Shown here: one piece after another, positions 1-8,207 of the stretch
Numbering within the stretch: position 1 is the first letter of the stretch
Layout of the letters: each line of letters begins with the position of its first letter
Source of the DNA: an uncultured Collinsella sp.
GTDB taxonomy: Bacteria; Actinomycetota; Coriobacteriia; Coriobacteriales; Coriobacteriaceae
Direction: 5' to 3'
DNA: 41,689 nt
NCBI GenBank assembly: GCA_900541245.1
Contig: UQIS01000022.1
Location: forward strand, 1 to 41,689
Made by a program: the position numbers and the translations under genes
The notes under the pieces: model-generated
Databases searched by the model: none
Told to the model about the DNA's origin: nothing
The model's input: only the letters and a program-made list of their open reading frames with translations

Positions 1-54
1 AGAGTACTGCGGGGTCAGCCCGTGGGAGGCCAGGGCGCCGCTGACCGGTGGACG
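1..54 (+). rRNA. rrf: 5S ribosomal RNA, 3' end (partial)
   Basis: The window opens inside what looks like the 3' third of a 5S rRNA. The string AGTACTGCGGGGTCAGCCCG, followed by GTGGGAGGCCAGGGCGCCGC, matches the loop E/helix IV and closing helix pattern of actinobacterial 5S rRNA. The 5' part lies outside the window. The exact 3' end is uncertain; I place it at the end of the probable helix I strand (GCCGCTGACCGGT). A strong terminator follows about 30 bases later, as expected at the end of an rRNA operon. Confidence 0.72.
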
Positions 55-82
55 GCACCGAGCCGTACGCTTGAACTTGGAA

Positions 83-111
83 GGGGGAGGCCTCGCGGCC
101 TCCCCCTTTTT
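83..111 (+). terminator. Rho-independent terminator of the rRNA operon
   Basis: A perfect 10-bp stem, GGGGGAGGCC / GGCCTCCCCC, closes a TCGC tetraloop and is followed by five T residues. It lies just downstream of the 5S fragment. Confidence 0.9.
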
Positions 112-175
112 GCGTTTATGGGGCGTAAATGACTCTATTACACCAGACGATCTTATCGTTTTTGGTATTGAGCCT

Positions 176-643
176 TTATTTAAAGAAGATAAATCGAATA
201 ACAAGGGCAACTGCTATGGCCACAATGATCAAAAGCAGGATTGTCAGTCGATGCTGCTTGCGTCGTTTACTTGATGAAACGAAGATTGATTTTCCCTGTT
301 TTGGCGTTTCGAGATAGCGAGCCGAATGCGTCAAGGTTTGCTTTGGTCGAGGACCTCTTTGTTGATGAGTGGCGGATGCTTTCATCGGCTCATCACTAGC
401 TGCGCTGTTTTTAGATAATGGTGCGTCTTTCAGATATACAGGGTCTCCCGAGGCGACGCCCATATGTTTACGCCCCGTTTGGGCATCCTCGAGTGTTTGA
501 TATCGATTTCTCGTCACATACTCGGGCTCCGGATCATTAATGGGCTCTTGCGAGATGTGGGGGCGATGGAACCGTGGCGGCTGCGTGGAAGTATCTTTCC
601 CCTGCGTCGGCATAAACATTTTGTTCTGGTTTTGGTCGTCCAT
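176..643 (-). CDS. Hypothetical tail-anchored membrane protein
   Basis: A 155-residue protein of unknown function. Residues 1 to about 125 are polar, with many Gln, Pro and Ser and little predicted order. A basic patch (SSKRRKQHR) then precedes a single hydrophobic segment at about 132-152 (LTILLLIIVAIAVALVIRFI), and the chain ends KIFFK-like two to three residues later. This is the topology of a C-terminal tail anchor with the soluble part in the cytoplasm. The ATG follows AAAGGG at good spacing, which supports the start. The gene runs towards the rRNA operon and stands alone. I recognise no family; the call rests on composition, the ribosome binding site and the anchor. Confidence 0.65.
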   Translation of the reverse strand: MDDQNQNKMFMPTQGKDTSTQPPRFHRPHISQEPINDPEPEYVTRNRYQTLEDAQTGRKHMGVASGDPVYLKDAPLSKNSAASDEPMKASATHQQRGPRPKQTLTHSARYLETPKQGKSIFVSSSKRRKQHRLTILLLIIVAIAVALVIRFIFFK

Positions 644-920
644 GATGCCCTTTAGCTCGTTACCAACAACGTGTACGCGCTCATTGTAAGCCCCTTGTTA
701 TTTGTAGCTGGGGACATACTCGGTATTTAAGCTCTGGTTCAAAGAACCTTAACCTTCCTAAAACCTAAGTCATACGCACTTAGATATGCTTATAGTACTG
801 GACTCAAAAAACTTTATAGTCGATGTATATATGAGCACTGGGTGGGCATATATAAGAGCGTCAAAAGAAGTTCCAGTCACCTGGAAGATGACTCGGCAGT
901 CCTATAAAGGAGTGGTAAAC
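644..920. other. Intergenic region between divergent genes; probable hsp20 control region
   Basis: This 277-base AT-rich spacer holds no credible ORF. Two similar runs, TATATATGAGC near 827 and ATATATAAGAGC near 849, lie about 22 bases apart and could be promoter or regulator elements. One ACTCAA near 801 resembles half of the actinobacterial HAIR (HspR) operator, but I find no matching inverted half, so I do not call a HAIR or CIRCE site. Confidence 0.4.
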
Positions 921-1352
921 ATGGCAAGCATGGTTCCTTATCGTTCGGTTTTTGGCGTTCGTCCCTCTGCAAGCTCGCTGTTCGATCTGTTTGATGATAT
1001 GAGCGACCTAGCGAACAGCTCGATTGCCTCTAAGGCGTTTCCCGTTGACGTTGAGGATAAGGGCGACGGCTATGAGGTCAAGGCCTATCTGACCGGTGTC
1101 GCCAAGGACGATATCGATGTCGAGCTTAACGAGGGCCGTCTCTCCATTAGCGTGAATGTTGAGGAAGACGAGGAGAACGAGGGCAAGAACTTCCTGCAGA
1201 AGGAGTTCAGCTCGTACAGCGCGACCCGTGGCGTGTATCTTAAGGACGCTTCGAGCGAGGGCCTCTCGGCTAAGTACGCTGACGGCATCCTGACCGTTAC
1301 GGTTCCCAAGATCGTCGAGAAGAAGAACGTTACGAAGATCTCCATCGACTAA
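921..1352 (+). CDS. Hsp20/alpha-crystallin family small heat shock protein
   Basis: A 143-residue ATP-independent holdase chaperone that binds unfolding proteins in the cytoplasm. The alpha-crystallin domain covers about residues 40-135: it begins FPVDVEDKGDGYEVKAYLTG, continues with a VELNEGRLSIS strand and ends YADGILTVTVPK, the family's conserved A-x-x-x-G-x-L-x-V-x-x-P signature. The C-terminal tail carries VTKISID, an I/V-x-I/V-type contact motif. The frame is open from 786, but ATG 921 is preceded by AAAGGAGTGG at proper spacing and gives the usual family length, so I use it. A shared terminator follows. Confidence 0.93.
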   Translation: MASMVPYRSVFGVRPSASSLFDLFDDMSDLANSSIASKAFPVDVEDKGDGYEVKAYLTGVAKDDIDVELNEGRLSISVNVEEDEENEGKNFLQKEFSSYSATRGVYLKDASSEGLSAKYADGILTVTVPKIVEKKNVTKISID

Positions 1353-1385
1353 CTTCGTTGGTGTTCTGAGCTATTAAAAGATAAC

Positions 1386-1419
1386 AAAAGGGGCTGGGAA
1401 GCGATTCCCGGCCCCTTTT
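1386..1419. terminator. Bidirectional terminator between hsp20 and the YycJ-like gene
   Basis: AAAAGGGGCTGGGAA pairs with TTCCCGGCCCCTTTT (15 bp, one G.T pair) around a GCGA tetraloop. A/T runs on both sides let it serve both convergent genes. Confidence 0.88.
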
Positions 1420-1434
1420 GCTGTCTAGGAAAGC

Positions 1435-2244
1435 CTATTGAATGGTTGCTGGCCGATACTGGCTTGCGGGGCGTATCGAGAGTTTTCGCGATCCTTGGAG
1501 AAGGGTGGCGGAGCTGCCGACCTCGTCATCCAGGGTTGCGGCTAGAGCTTTGGCATAGCTTTTGACGGTAAGGCTCGGACGATTGTTATCTTGGCTGATA
1601 TGCATGGCAATGAGCTGTTCGGTGCGATCGGTAACAAGTTCGCGCGCGGCTTCGGCGGCTTGGTCGTTGGAGAGGTGTCCCCTTGCAGACAGGATACGCT
1701 CCTGAAGAAAGCGGGGATATTCTCCCTCGCGCAGCATGGCCACATCGTGGTTGCTTTCGAGCGCGAGGAGTCGACAATCTTTTAGGGTGTTCATGGCCTG
1801 GCTCGATAGCTCTCCGGTGTCGGTGGCAAAGCCGATGGAATCATCGAGAGCATTGAATCGATAGCCGACAGGATTGATGACATCGTGTGATGTTGAGTAG
1901 GTTTGCACGTGGATGCCGGCAATGGATAGGGTGTCACCGGGATCGAATTCCTCGACAGGCAGATGTGAAAGATTTTCTTTGTTCGAAAGTGTGCCCCTGC
2001 TGGCAAAGAGGGGGCCGTGCCAGTGCTTGCACCAGACATCGAGACCCTTGATGTGATCGCTATGCTCATGAGTAATGAGAAGAGCCGAGACGTTGTCTGC
2101 CGAGAGCCCCAGTTCTGCCATGCGCTTTAATGTCTCGCGGCGAGAAAGACTGTCGTCAATCATGATGAGCCCCCGGGGGCCTTCGATGAGCGCGCAGTTG
2201 CCTTTTGAGCCGCTGCCAAGGATATGAAGGTGCAGACGAGACAT
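1435..2244 (-). CDS. MBL-fold metallo-hydrolase, YycJ/WalJ-like
   Basis: A 269-residue metallo-beta-lactamase-fold hydrolase, probably binding two metal ions. Residues 1-20 (MSRLHLHILGSGSKGNCALI) are typical of the YycJ/WalJ group. The metal motif HEHSDH is at 59-64, with a later TSHDV histidine and a GFATDTGE aspartate as further ligands. Homologues in Bacillota are exonuclease-like proteins linked to DNA repair or the WalRK locus; no walRK genes are visible here. The frame extends to 2325, but that would cover the divergent tilS start at 2293. ATG 2244 has a GGAA element and begins exactly at the conserved N-terminus. The precise substrate is unknown. Confidence 0.85.
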   Translation of the reverse strand: MSRLHLHILGSGSKGNCALIEGPRGLIMIDDSLSRRETLKRMAELGLSADNVSALLITHEHSDHIKGLDVWCKHWHGPLFASRGTLSNKENLSHLPVEEFDPGDTLSIAGIHVQTYSTSHDVINPVGYRFNALDDSIGFATDTGELSSQAMNTLKDCRLLALESNHDVAMLREGEYPRFLQERILSARGHLSNDQAAEAARELVTDRTEQLIAMHISQDNNRPSLTVKSYAKALAATLDDEVGSSATLLQGSRKLSIRPASQYRPATIQ

Positions 2245-2292
2245 AAGATTCCAAAGGATACAATGGGTGCGAACGAATAGAGGAGGAAGCAA

Positions 2293-3834
2293 ATGCCAAC
2301 GGTATCTCAACATTATGGACACCATGCTGCATCGCGGGCTGATGATAAAGCCCTGGCAACGCGGCAGACGGCTGCCCCCGTGGTGCTCATGGTATCAGGT
2401 GGTGCGGACTCGACGGCTTTGCTCCTTATGGCGTGCACATCAAAGTTGGATATTCTGGATGGGCGTGGTGTAGCCTCCATCGCGCGCGAGCGGCTGCACG
2501 TGCTGCACGTGAACCATCATCTGCGCGGCGAGGCATCCGATGGCGACGAGGCCTTCGTGCGTGAGCTCTGCGCGCAATATGGTCTACCGCTGTGTGTTGA
2601 GCATGCCTATTTTAATGATGAATCGGGCAATATCGAGGCGGCTGCCCGCGAAGTGCGCTATGCCGCGGCGCGGAGGTATGTTCGTGAGCTCTGCGCCCAG
2701 ACGGGGGCGCCGCGAACGGCGGCTCGTATCTGCACCGCGCACACGTCTTCGGATCGCGCGGAAACGTTTTTGATGAACGCGATTAAGGGTTCAGGGCCCG
2801 CTGGTCTATCGAGCATTCCTCGCCGGAGGAATATCGTGGTGCGTCCCTTGCTCGACCTAACTCATGGCGAGCTCGTGGGCTATCTACAGGTACATGGTCA
2901 GCCGTGGCGTGAAGACGAGAGCAATGAGGATATCTCGTATCTGCGAAACTACGTGCGCCATCGGGTAATGCCAGTGGTGGCACAGCGTAATGCGAGCGTG
3001 TGCAAGACGATTGGCGCCGCCTGTGAGATCTTGGGTGACGAAGACGCGTTTCTATCCCAGCTGTCGGCGCAGGCGTTTCGAAGCTGCCTGCGCAAGGAGG
3101 CAGCGGGCGCACTGGTGCTCGATGCCAGGCGCCTTGCTGCGGCCGAGGTGGTAATCGCGCGGCGCATCGTGCGACTGGCGATCAAACGCATCGATCCGGA
3201 CGCTCGTCCAGAGATGCGACATGTGGAGCGAGTCCTTTCCTGCGTTGCCGAAGGCACAGGCTCGGTCACGCTTCCGGCGGGAATTGACGCGCGCGTCGAG
3301 TTTGGCATACTAGCGTTTAAGGCGCCGGCGGCTCGTGAGGGGCTGGTTGCGGACTGGATTACCATACCCGGTCGTTTGCCGTTGGGCGGGGGGCGCATGC
3401 TGGTCGCAGAGCCGATGGCCGTTGAGCCGGGATGCGATATCGTGCGCCGCGCCCGTGAGCTTGCGGCTGCCGGGGAAGTGACAGCTTTGGTAGACGCGGC
3501 TGCCCTGGGTTTTGCCGACAGCGATAGTGAGCGGATCCTGGCGGGCTCACGTGGCGAGATCCCTGCAGAGGCGCGATTGGCGCGCCTGTGGGTGGACGGT
3601 CCCGCACCGGGAGACGTGATGTGCCCGTTAGGAATGAGTGGCCGAAGCAAGAAGGTATCCGACTTGCTAGGCGAGGCTCGCATTCCCGTTTCCGAGCGCG
3701 CCGGCGTGCCCGTGGTGAGGACGGCGCCGGGAGGTGCTGTGGTGTGGGTCGCCGGAGTTCGCGCGGACGAACGTTTTAAATGCACGGCGGCGACGCGTGT
3801 GGCTTATCTGCTTCGCGTGGTTGACGCGGATTAG
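2293..3834 (+). CDS. tilS: tRNA(Ile)-lysidine synthase
   Basis: Catalyses ATP-dependent attachment of lysine to C34 of the CAU-anticodon tRNA-Ile, making lysidine and switching decoding from AUG to AUA. The PP-loop SGGADS is at residues 35-40. It is followed by the family block LHVNHHLRGEASDGDE and by AHTSSDRAETFLMN. The protein is 513 residues long and includes the C-terminal tRNA-binding domains (roughly 380-513). AGAGGAGGAAGC sits just upstream of the ATG. It begins the tilS-hpt-ftsH order common in Gram-positive genomes. A 148-base gap to hpt leaves room for a second promoter. Confidence 0.95.
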   Translation: MPTVSQHYGHHAASRADDKALATRQTAAPVVLMVSGGADSTALLLMACTSKLDILDGRGVASIARERLHVLHVNHHLRGEASDGDEAFVRELCAQYGLPLCVEHAYFNDESGNIEAAAREVRYAAARRYVRELCAQTGAPRTAARICTAHTSSDRAETFLMNAIKGSGPAGLSSIPRRRNIVVRPLLDLTHGELVGYLQVHGQPWREDESNEDISYLRNYVRHRVMPVVAQRNASVCKTIGAACEILGDEDAFLSQLSAQAFRSCLRKEAAGALVLDARRLAAAEVVIARRIVRLAIKRIDPDARPEMRHVERVLSCVAEGTGSVTLPAGIDARVEFGILAFKAPAAREGLVADWITIPGRLPLGGGRMLVAEPMAVEPGCDIVRRARELAAAGEVTALVDAAALGFADSDSERILAGSRGEIPAEARLARLWVDGPAPGDVMCPLGMSGRSKKVSDLLGEARIPVSERAGVPVVRTAPGGAVVWVAGVRADERFKCTAATRVAYLLRVVDAD

Positions 3835-3982
3835 CCCCTCGCACCAGCTGTTCTGTGCGGCGTTGACGGTATTCCCGCGCTGATGGTGCGCGGGCTGGAA
3901 AATATACCCCGTGCGCTGCTAGAATGTGTAGTTCGCGTCCATACGGCGGTGTGTGGGCGATTAAGCACAAGAAAGGGTTGTC

Positions 3983-4531
3983 ATGGCTTCTCAACATCCG
4001 GATATCGAGAAGGTTCTGTTTACGCAGGAGGATATCGACGGCATCGTTTCTCGCCTGGGCGAGGAGATCACTCGCGACTACGCGGGTAAGGATCTGGTGC
4101 TGATCGCGGTTCTGCGCGGTGCCGTTGTCTTTATGGGCGACCTGATGCGCAAGATTGAGCTACCGACCAACATCGATTTCATGGCTGTTTCGAGCTATGG
4201 CGACGGTGTGAAGTCTTCGGGCATCGTGCGTATCATTAAGGATCTGGATATCGACATCCGTGGTCGCGACGTGCTGATCGTCGAGGACATTCTGGACTCG
4301 GGCCTGACCCTCAAGTACCTGATGAAGAACCTCGAGAGCCGCAAGCCCGCTTCTCTGGAGGTCGCCGCCTTCCTGTGGAAGGACGTTGAGGACCGCGTCT
4401 CGGCCATCACGCCCAAGTATGTTGGAACCCATTGCCCCGATGCCTTTGTGGTGGGCTACGGCCTCGACTATGCCGAGCGCTATCGCAACCTTCCGTATCT
4501 GGGCATTTTGAAACCGGAGGTTTATTCGTAA
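3983..4531 (+). CDS. hpt: Hypoxanthine phosphoribosyltransferase
   Basis: Purine salvage enzyme that converts hypoxanthine (and usually guanine) plus PRPP into IMP/GMP and pyrophosphate in the cytoplasm. The 182-residue length is standard. The PRPP-binding loop VLIVEDILDSGLTL is at 97-110, and the LRGAVVFMGDL block near 44-54 and the SSYGDG flexible loop near 70-75 are intact. AAGAAAGGG lies just upstream of the ATG at usual spacing. Its stop codon is one base before the ftsH start, so the two are probably co-transcribed and translationally coupled. Confidence 0.96.
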   Translation: MASQHPDIEKVLFTQEDIDGIVSRLGEEITRDYAGKDLVLIAVLRGAVVFMGDLMRKIELPTNIDFMAVSSYGDGVKSSGIVRIIKDLDIDIRGRDVLIVEDILDSGLTLKYLMKNLESRKPASLEVAAFLWKDVEDRVSAITPKYVGTHCPDAFVVGYGLDYAERYRNLPYLGILKPEVYS

Positions 4532-4532
4532 G

Positions 4533-6668
4533 ATGCCCGACGACCGTAACGACAACAATTCCCAGACTCCCCGGGACCCAAAGATCCCGGGGATGCCCGG
4601 AGGCAAGAAGCCCACACGTACGGGCTGGCTGTATTTTCTTTTGGCTTGCGCGCTTCTGGGCTATGCCTTCTTTAATATGGGCTCCGGCTTTGCCAGCTCC
4701 AGCAATACCGTTAAGCTCGCGACGAGCGAGATGGTCAGCGCCATCAAGCAGGATCGCGTCGAAGATCTGACCTATACGGTTCAAGACGGAAGCGTGACGG
4801 GTCATTACTGGAAGACGAAGAAGGACAAGGGCGATACGAGCGAGCTCAAGAGCTTCTCCTCGACCTATGTCGGCTCCGATTCGCTTGCCGAGCTCATGGC
4901 GGAGCACCCCGATACCAAGTACATCGTCAACACCAACGATCCCGATTTTTGGGGCGACTTGGCGATGAGTGTGCTTCCGACGATCGCCCTGATCGCCATC
5001 ATGTTCTACTTTATGCGCCAGATGATGGGCGCCAACAACAGGAACATGCAGTTTGGCAAGACCAACGCCAAGACCAACGAGGCCACGCGCCCCAAGGTCA
5101 AGTTTGAAGACGTTGCCGGCGTGGACGAGGCAGTCGAGGAGCTCGAGGAGATCCGTGACTTTTTGAGCGATCCGGATCGCTATCGCAAGCTGGGCGCCAA
5201 GATCCCGCGTGGCGTGTTGCTGGTGGGGCCTCCGGGCACCGGTAAAACGCTGCTGGCTAAGGCCGTTGCCGGCGAGGCGGGCGTGCCGTTCTTTAGCATC
5301 TCGGGTTCCGACTTTGTCGAGATGTTCGTGGGTGTCGGCGCCAGCCGTGTGCGTGACCTCTTTAAGGAGGCCAAGTCCCAGGCCCCGTCGATCATCTTCA
5401 TCGATGAGATCGATGCCGTGGGACGTCAGCGCGGAGCTGGTTTGGGCGGCGGTCACGACGAGCGCGAGCAGACGCTCAACCAGCTGCTGGTCGAGATGGA
5501 CGGCTTTGAGGAAAGCGAGTCGGTCATCCTGATCGCTGCGACCAACCGTCCTGACATCCTGGATCCGGCATTGCTGCGTCCCGGCCGTTTTGACCGTCAG
5601 GTTACGGTCGACCGTCCGGATGTGAAGGGCCGCGAGCAGATCTTGCGCGTGCATGCCGAGAACAAGCCGATGGACGAGGACGTTAAGTTTGAGAAGCTCG
5701 CCCAGATGACCGTTGGCTTTACTGGTGCCGATTTGGCGAACCTGCTCAACGAGTCTGCGCTGCTGGCCGCTCGCCGTCATCGTTCCGTGATCTCGATGGA
5801 CGAGGTCGAGGAGTCGATGGAGCGCGTGATTGCCGGACCGCAACGCAAGGGTCGCGTGATGACCGAGGCCGAGCGCACCACGATTGCCTACCACGAGAGC
5901 GGTCATGCCTTGGTGGGCCACATCCTGGAGCACTCCGATCCGGTCCACAAGATCTCGATCGTCAGCCGCGGCCAGGCGCTGGGCTACACGCTGCAGCTTC
6001 CGCAGGAGGACCACTTCCTCAAGACCAAGAACGAGATGCTCGACGAGCTCGCCGTGTTCTTGGGCGGTCGCGTTGCCGAGGAGCTCATGTGCGATGACAT
6101 CACGTCGGGCGCGAGCAACGATCTGGAGCGCGCAACCAAGATGGCGCGCGAGATGGTCACGCGCCTGGGCATGAGCGAGGAGCTGGGCACGCAAGTGTTT
6201 GGCGAGGCGCAACATCAGGTGTTCCTTGGTCGCGATTACGCCGATCACCAGGATTACTCCGAGGAGACGGCGCGCCGCATCGATATCGAGGTTCAGCGCA
6301 TTATGCGTGAGGCCCATCGTCGTGCGGTCGAGATTCTGGACGCCCGTCGCGATCAGCTCGATCTGATGGCGAAGGTGCTGCTTGAGCGCGAGACCGTCGA
6401 GGGCGACGCCGTGAACGCCCTGCTCGACAACGAGTGGAATGCCTACCTTGAGCGCGAGGGCGATATCCTGGCGGCCAAGGAGGAGCGCAATGCCAAGGCG
6501 GCCGGCATGCCGACCAAGAAGCGCGTGCCTCGAATGAGCGAGGAGGAGCTGGCGGCTGATGCCGCGGCCTTTGCGCAGGCGGCCATGCAGGAGGATGCCG
6601 AAGCCGCATCCGATGATGCTGACGATGACCATGCCGTCGTCGATGCCGACACCGACGCCGACAAATAG
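4533..6668 (+). CDS. ftsH: ATP-dependent zinc metalloprotease FtsH
   Basis: Membrane-anchored hexameric AAA+ protease that degrades misfolded membrane and regulatory proteins. The 711-residue chain shows a first membrane helix at about 31-50, an extracytoplasmic domain, and a second helix at about 143-162. The AAA module follows, with Walker A GPPGTGKT at 232-239, Walker B IIFIDEID at 287-294 and the SRH segment near 337-355. The zinc-binding HESGH is at 454-458, with the third ligand in the TSGASNDLERAT segment. The C-terminal about 50 residues are very acidic and alanine-rich, as in other actinobacterial FtsH proteins. GGAGG in the end of hpt, 12 bases from the ATG, serves as the ribosome binding site. 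A terminator follows. Confidence 0.97.
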   Translation: MPDDRNDNNSQTPRDPKIPGMPGGKKPTRTGWLYFLLACALLGYAFFNMGSGFASSSNTVKLATSEMVSAIKQDRVEDLTYTVQDGSVTGHYWKTKKDKGDTSELKSFSSTYVGSDSLAELMAEHPDTKYIVNTNDPDFWGDLAMSVLPTIALIAIMFYFMRQMMGANNRNMQFGKTNAKTNEATRPKVKFEDVAGVDEAVEELEEIRDFLSDPDRYRKLGAKIPRGVLLVGPPGTGKTLLAKAVAGEAGVPFFSISGSDFVEMFVGVGASRVRDLFKEAKSQAPSIIFIDEIDAVGRQRGAGLGGGHDEREQTLNQLLVEMDGFEESESVILIAATNRPDILDPALLRPGRFDRQVTVDRPDVKGREQILRVHAENKPMDEDVKFEKLAQMTVGFTGADLANLLNESALLAARRHRSVISMDEVEESMERVIAGPQRKGRVMTEAERTTIAYHESGHALVGHILEHSDPVHKISIVSRGQALGYTLQLPQEDHFLKTKNEMLDELAVFLGGRVAEELMCDDITSGASNDLERATKMAREMVTRLGMSEELGTQVFGEAQHQVFLGRDYADHQDYSEETARRIDIEVQRIMREAHRRAVEILDARRDQLDLMAKVLLERETVEGDAVNALLDNEWNAYLEREGDILAAKEERNAKAAGMPTKKRVPRMSEEELAADAAAFAQAAMQEDAEAASDDADDDHAVVDADTDADK

Positions 6669-6680
6669 TCTTTGTGGCGA

Positions 6681-6718
6681 AAGCCTCCGCGGGGAAACCT
6701 GCGGAGGCTTTTTCTTTT
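6681..6718 (+). terminator. Terminator after ftsH
   Basis: AAGCCTCCGC / GCGGAGGCTT form a perfect 10-bp stem around a 10-base loop, followed by a T-rich tail (TTTTTCTTTT). Confidence 0.92.
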
Positions 6719-6736
6719 GAGCGATATGGGGCCGTC

Positions 6737-6798
6737 TGTTGATTGGGGACAGACTTAAATGAGCGTTTTCATGCATTTAAGTCTGTCCCCAATCAACA
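6737..6798. repeat. Perfect 25-bp inverted repeat (REP-like hairpin)
   Basis: The arm at 6737-6761, containing GATTGGGGACAGACTTAA, is repeated exactly as its reverse complement at 6774-6798 around a 12-base spacer. It lies between the ftsH terminator and the aminotransferase. The GGGGACAG / CTGTCCCC core recalls other hairpins in this window and REP elements mobilised by RAYT transposases. There is no T run beyond the stem, so it is not a simple terminator. Confidence 0.85.
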
Positions 6799-6857
6799 TT
6801 GCTGCGGCACTTTGCTCGGCTAAAGCGTACAATAGCGCCTATGCGAAAGGGGAACAG

Positions 6858-8042
6858 ATGATCAACGAAACTATGTATGCTCGCGGTGCGGAAAGCTCCA
6901 TCATCCGTGAGATTTTTAGCTATGGCCTTGAGCGCAAGGCGCAGATCGGTGCGGAAAACGTATTCGATTTTTCGCTGGGCAATCCGAGCGTTCCGGCACC
7001 CGCTGCTGTGGCGGAGTCCATTAAGAAGGCCCTGGAGCTGCCGAGCGACCAGCTGCACGGCTACACGCCCGCACCGGGCCTGCCGCAATGTCGTGCCGCT
7101 GTGGCCGAATCGCTCAACCGCCGCTTTGGCACGAGCTATGAGGGCAAAGACGTCTTTATGACGGTGGGTGCCGCGGCTTCGCTCACCTGCGCGCTCAACG
7201 CCGTTACGAATCCGGGCGACGAGGTTATTGTTATCGCCCCGTACTTTCCGGAGTATCGCGTTTGGATTGAGAAGGCCGGCTGCACGTGTGTCGAGGCGCT
7301 TGCCAACGAGGACACATTCCAGCTGAGCGTGGATAACGTATTCAAGGCGATCACCGACAAGACGGCAGCCGTCATTATCGACTCGCCCAACAACCCGACC
7401 GGTGCCGTATATACGCGCGACACGCTGACGCGACTGGCCAATGTTCTGCGCGAGGCCAACGCTCAGCGCGATCCCGAGAATCCGATTATGCTCATCTCGG
7501 ATGAGCCGTACCGCGAGATCGTGTACGGTGCCGAGGTGCCTTGGGTGCCCTCGATCTACGAGCACACCATCGTGTGCTACTCGTATTCCAAGTCGCTGTC
7601 GCTGCCGGGTGAGCGCGTGGGGTGGATCTTGGTTCCCAACACCAATCCGCAGGCTGCCCGTCTGATGCCGGCCGTTGCCGGTGCCGCCCGTACGCTGGGC
7701 TTCGTGTGCGCGCCGGCGCTCTTTCAGCGCGTAATTATCGACTGCATCGATGAGCCGAGTGACGTTGAGGCCTATGCACGCAACCGCACCGCGCTTACCG
7801 ACGCACTAGCGGAGTATGGCTACACCTATGTTGAGCCGGATGGCGCGTTCTACCTATGGGTGAAAGCATTGGAGCCCGATGCGAATGCGTTTTGCGAGCG
7901 CGCAAAGAAGTATGAGTTGCTTGCGGTTCCCTCGGACAGCTTTGGTATGCCGGGTTGGTTCCGCCTGGGCTATTGCGTGAGCTACGAAACGATTGTCAAT
8001 TCGCTACCCGCTTGGAAACAGTTGGCGGACGAGTATCGTTAA
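6858..8042 (+). CDS. Class I/II pyridoxal-phosphate aminotransferase
   Basis: A 394-residue fold-type I aminotransferase. Visible motifs are NNPTG at 178-182, the cofactor-contacting Asp in LISDEPY (215), the Schiff-base lysine in SYSKSLSLPGERVGW (245) and the carboxylate-binding arginine region WFRLGYC near the C-terminus. These are features of aspartate/alanine-type subfamily I enzymes; the amino donor cannot be told from sequence. The frame is open from 6759, inside the inverted repeat, but ATG 6858 has GAAAGGGG at good spacing and starts at a normal N-terminus, so I use it. No partner genes indicate a pathway. Confidence 0.92.
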   Translation: MINETMYARGAESSIIREIFSYGLERKAQIGAENVFDFSLGNPSVPAPAAVAESIKKALELPSDQLHGYTPAPGLPQCRAAVAESLNRRFGTSYEGKDVFMTVGAAASLTCALNAVTNPGDEVIVIAPYFPEYRVWIEKAGCTCVEALANEDTFQLSVDNVFKAITDKTAAVIIDSPNNPTGAVYTRDTLTRLANVLREANAQRDPENPIMLISDEPYREIVYGAEVPWVPSIYEHTIVCYSYSKSLSLPGERVGWILVPNTNPQAARLMPAVAGAARTLGFVCAPALFQRVIIDCIDEPSDVEAYARNRTALTDALAEYGYTYVEPDGAFYLWVKALEPDANAFCERAKKYELLAVPSDSFGMPGWFRLGYCVSYETIVNSLPAWKQLADEYR

Positions 8043-8076
8043 AAGTAAAGCGCTCTGCCTACAATGTTTTACGTGA

Positions 8077-8107
8077 AACGGGGTTTGGTGTTAAGCCGGA
8101 CCCCGTT
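8077..8107 (+). terminator. Weak hairpin after the aminotransferase gene
   Basis: AACGGGGT / ACCCCGTT form an 8-bp stem around a 15-base loop. No T run follows, so termination is only possible. Confidence 0.4.
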
Positions 8108-8140
8108 GTCATGGACGTTGTGTCTTTGGGATGGAGTGGT

Positions 8141-8170
8141 TTTACGACTATCGAAGGCTATGCGTACAAT
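8141..8170 (+). promoter_or_regulatory. Probable sigma-70 type promoter of the PHP gene
   Basis: TTTACG, an 18-base spacer, then TACAAT, located 38 bases before the next start codon. Confidence 0.5.
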
Positions 8171-8207
8171 GAATATAAGCGACGGCCGTGCCAGATAAGG
8201 AGACCTG

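Noticed and set aside
700..870. HAIR or CIRCE heat-shock operator before hsp20
   Set aside because: Only a single ACTCAA half-site was found; no inverted partner at the required spacing.
4407..6776. 789-codon open frame on the minus strand opposite hpt/ftsH
   Set aside because: It is the antisense shadow of ftsH in GC-rich DNA. The translation is His/Leu/Arg-rich, without domains or a ribosome binding site.
6759..6857. N-terminal extension of the aminotransferase from ATG 6759
   Set aside because: It would start inside the inverted repeat and has no ribosome binding site, whereas ATG 6858 has GAAAGGGG.
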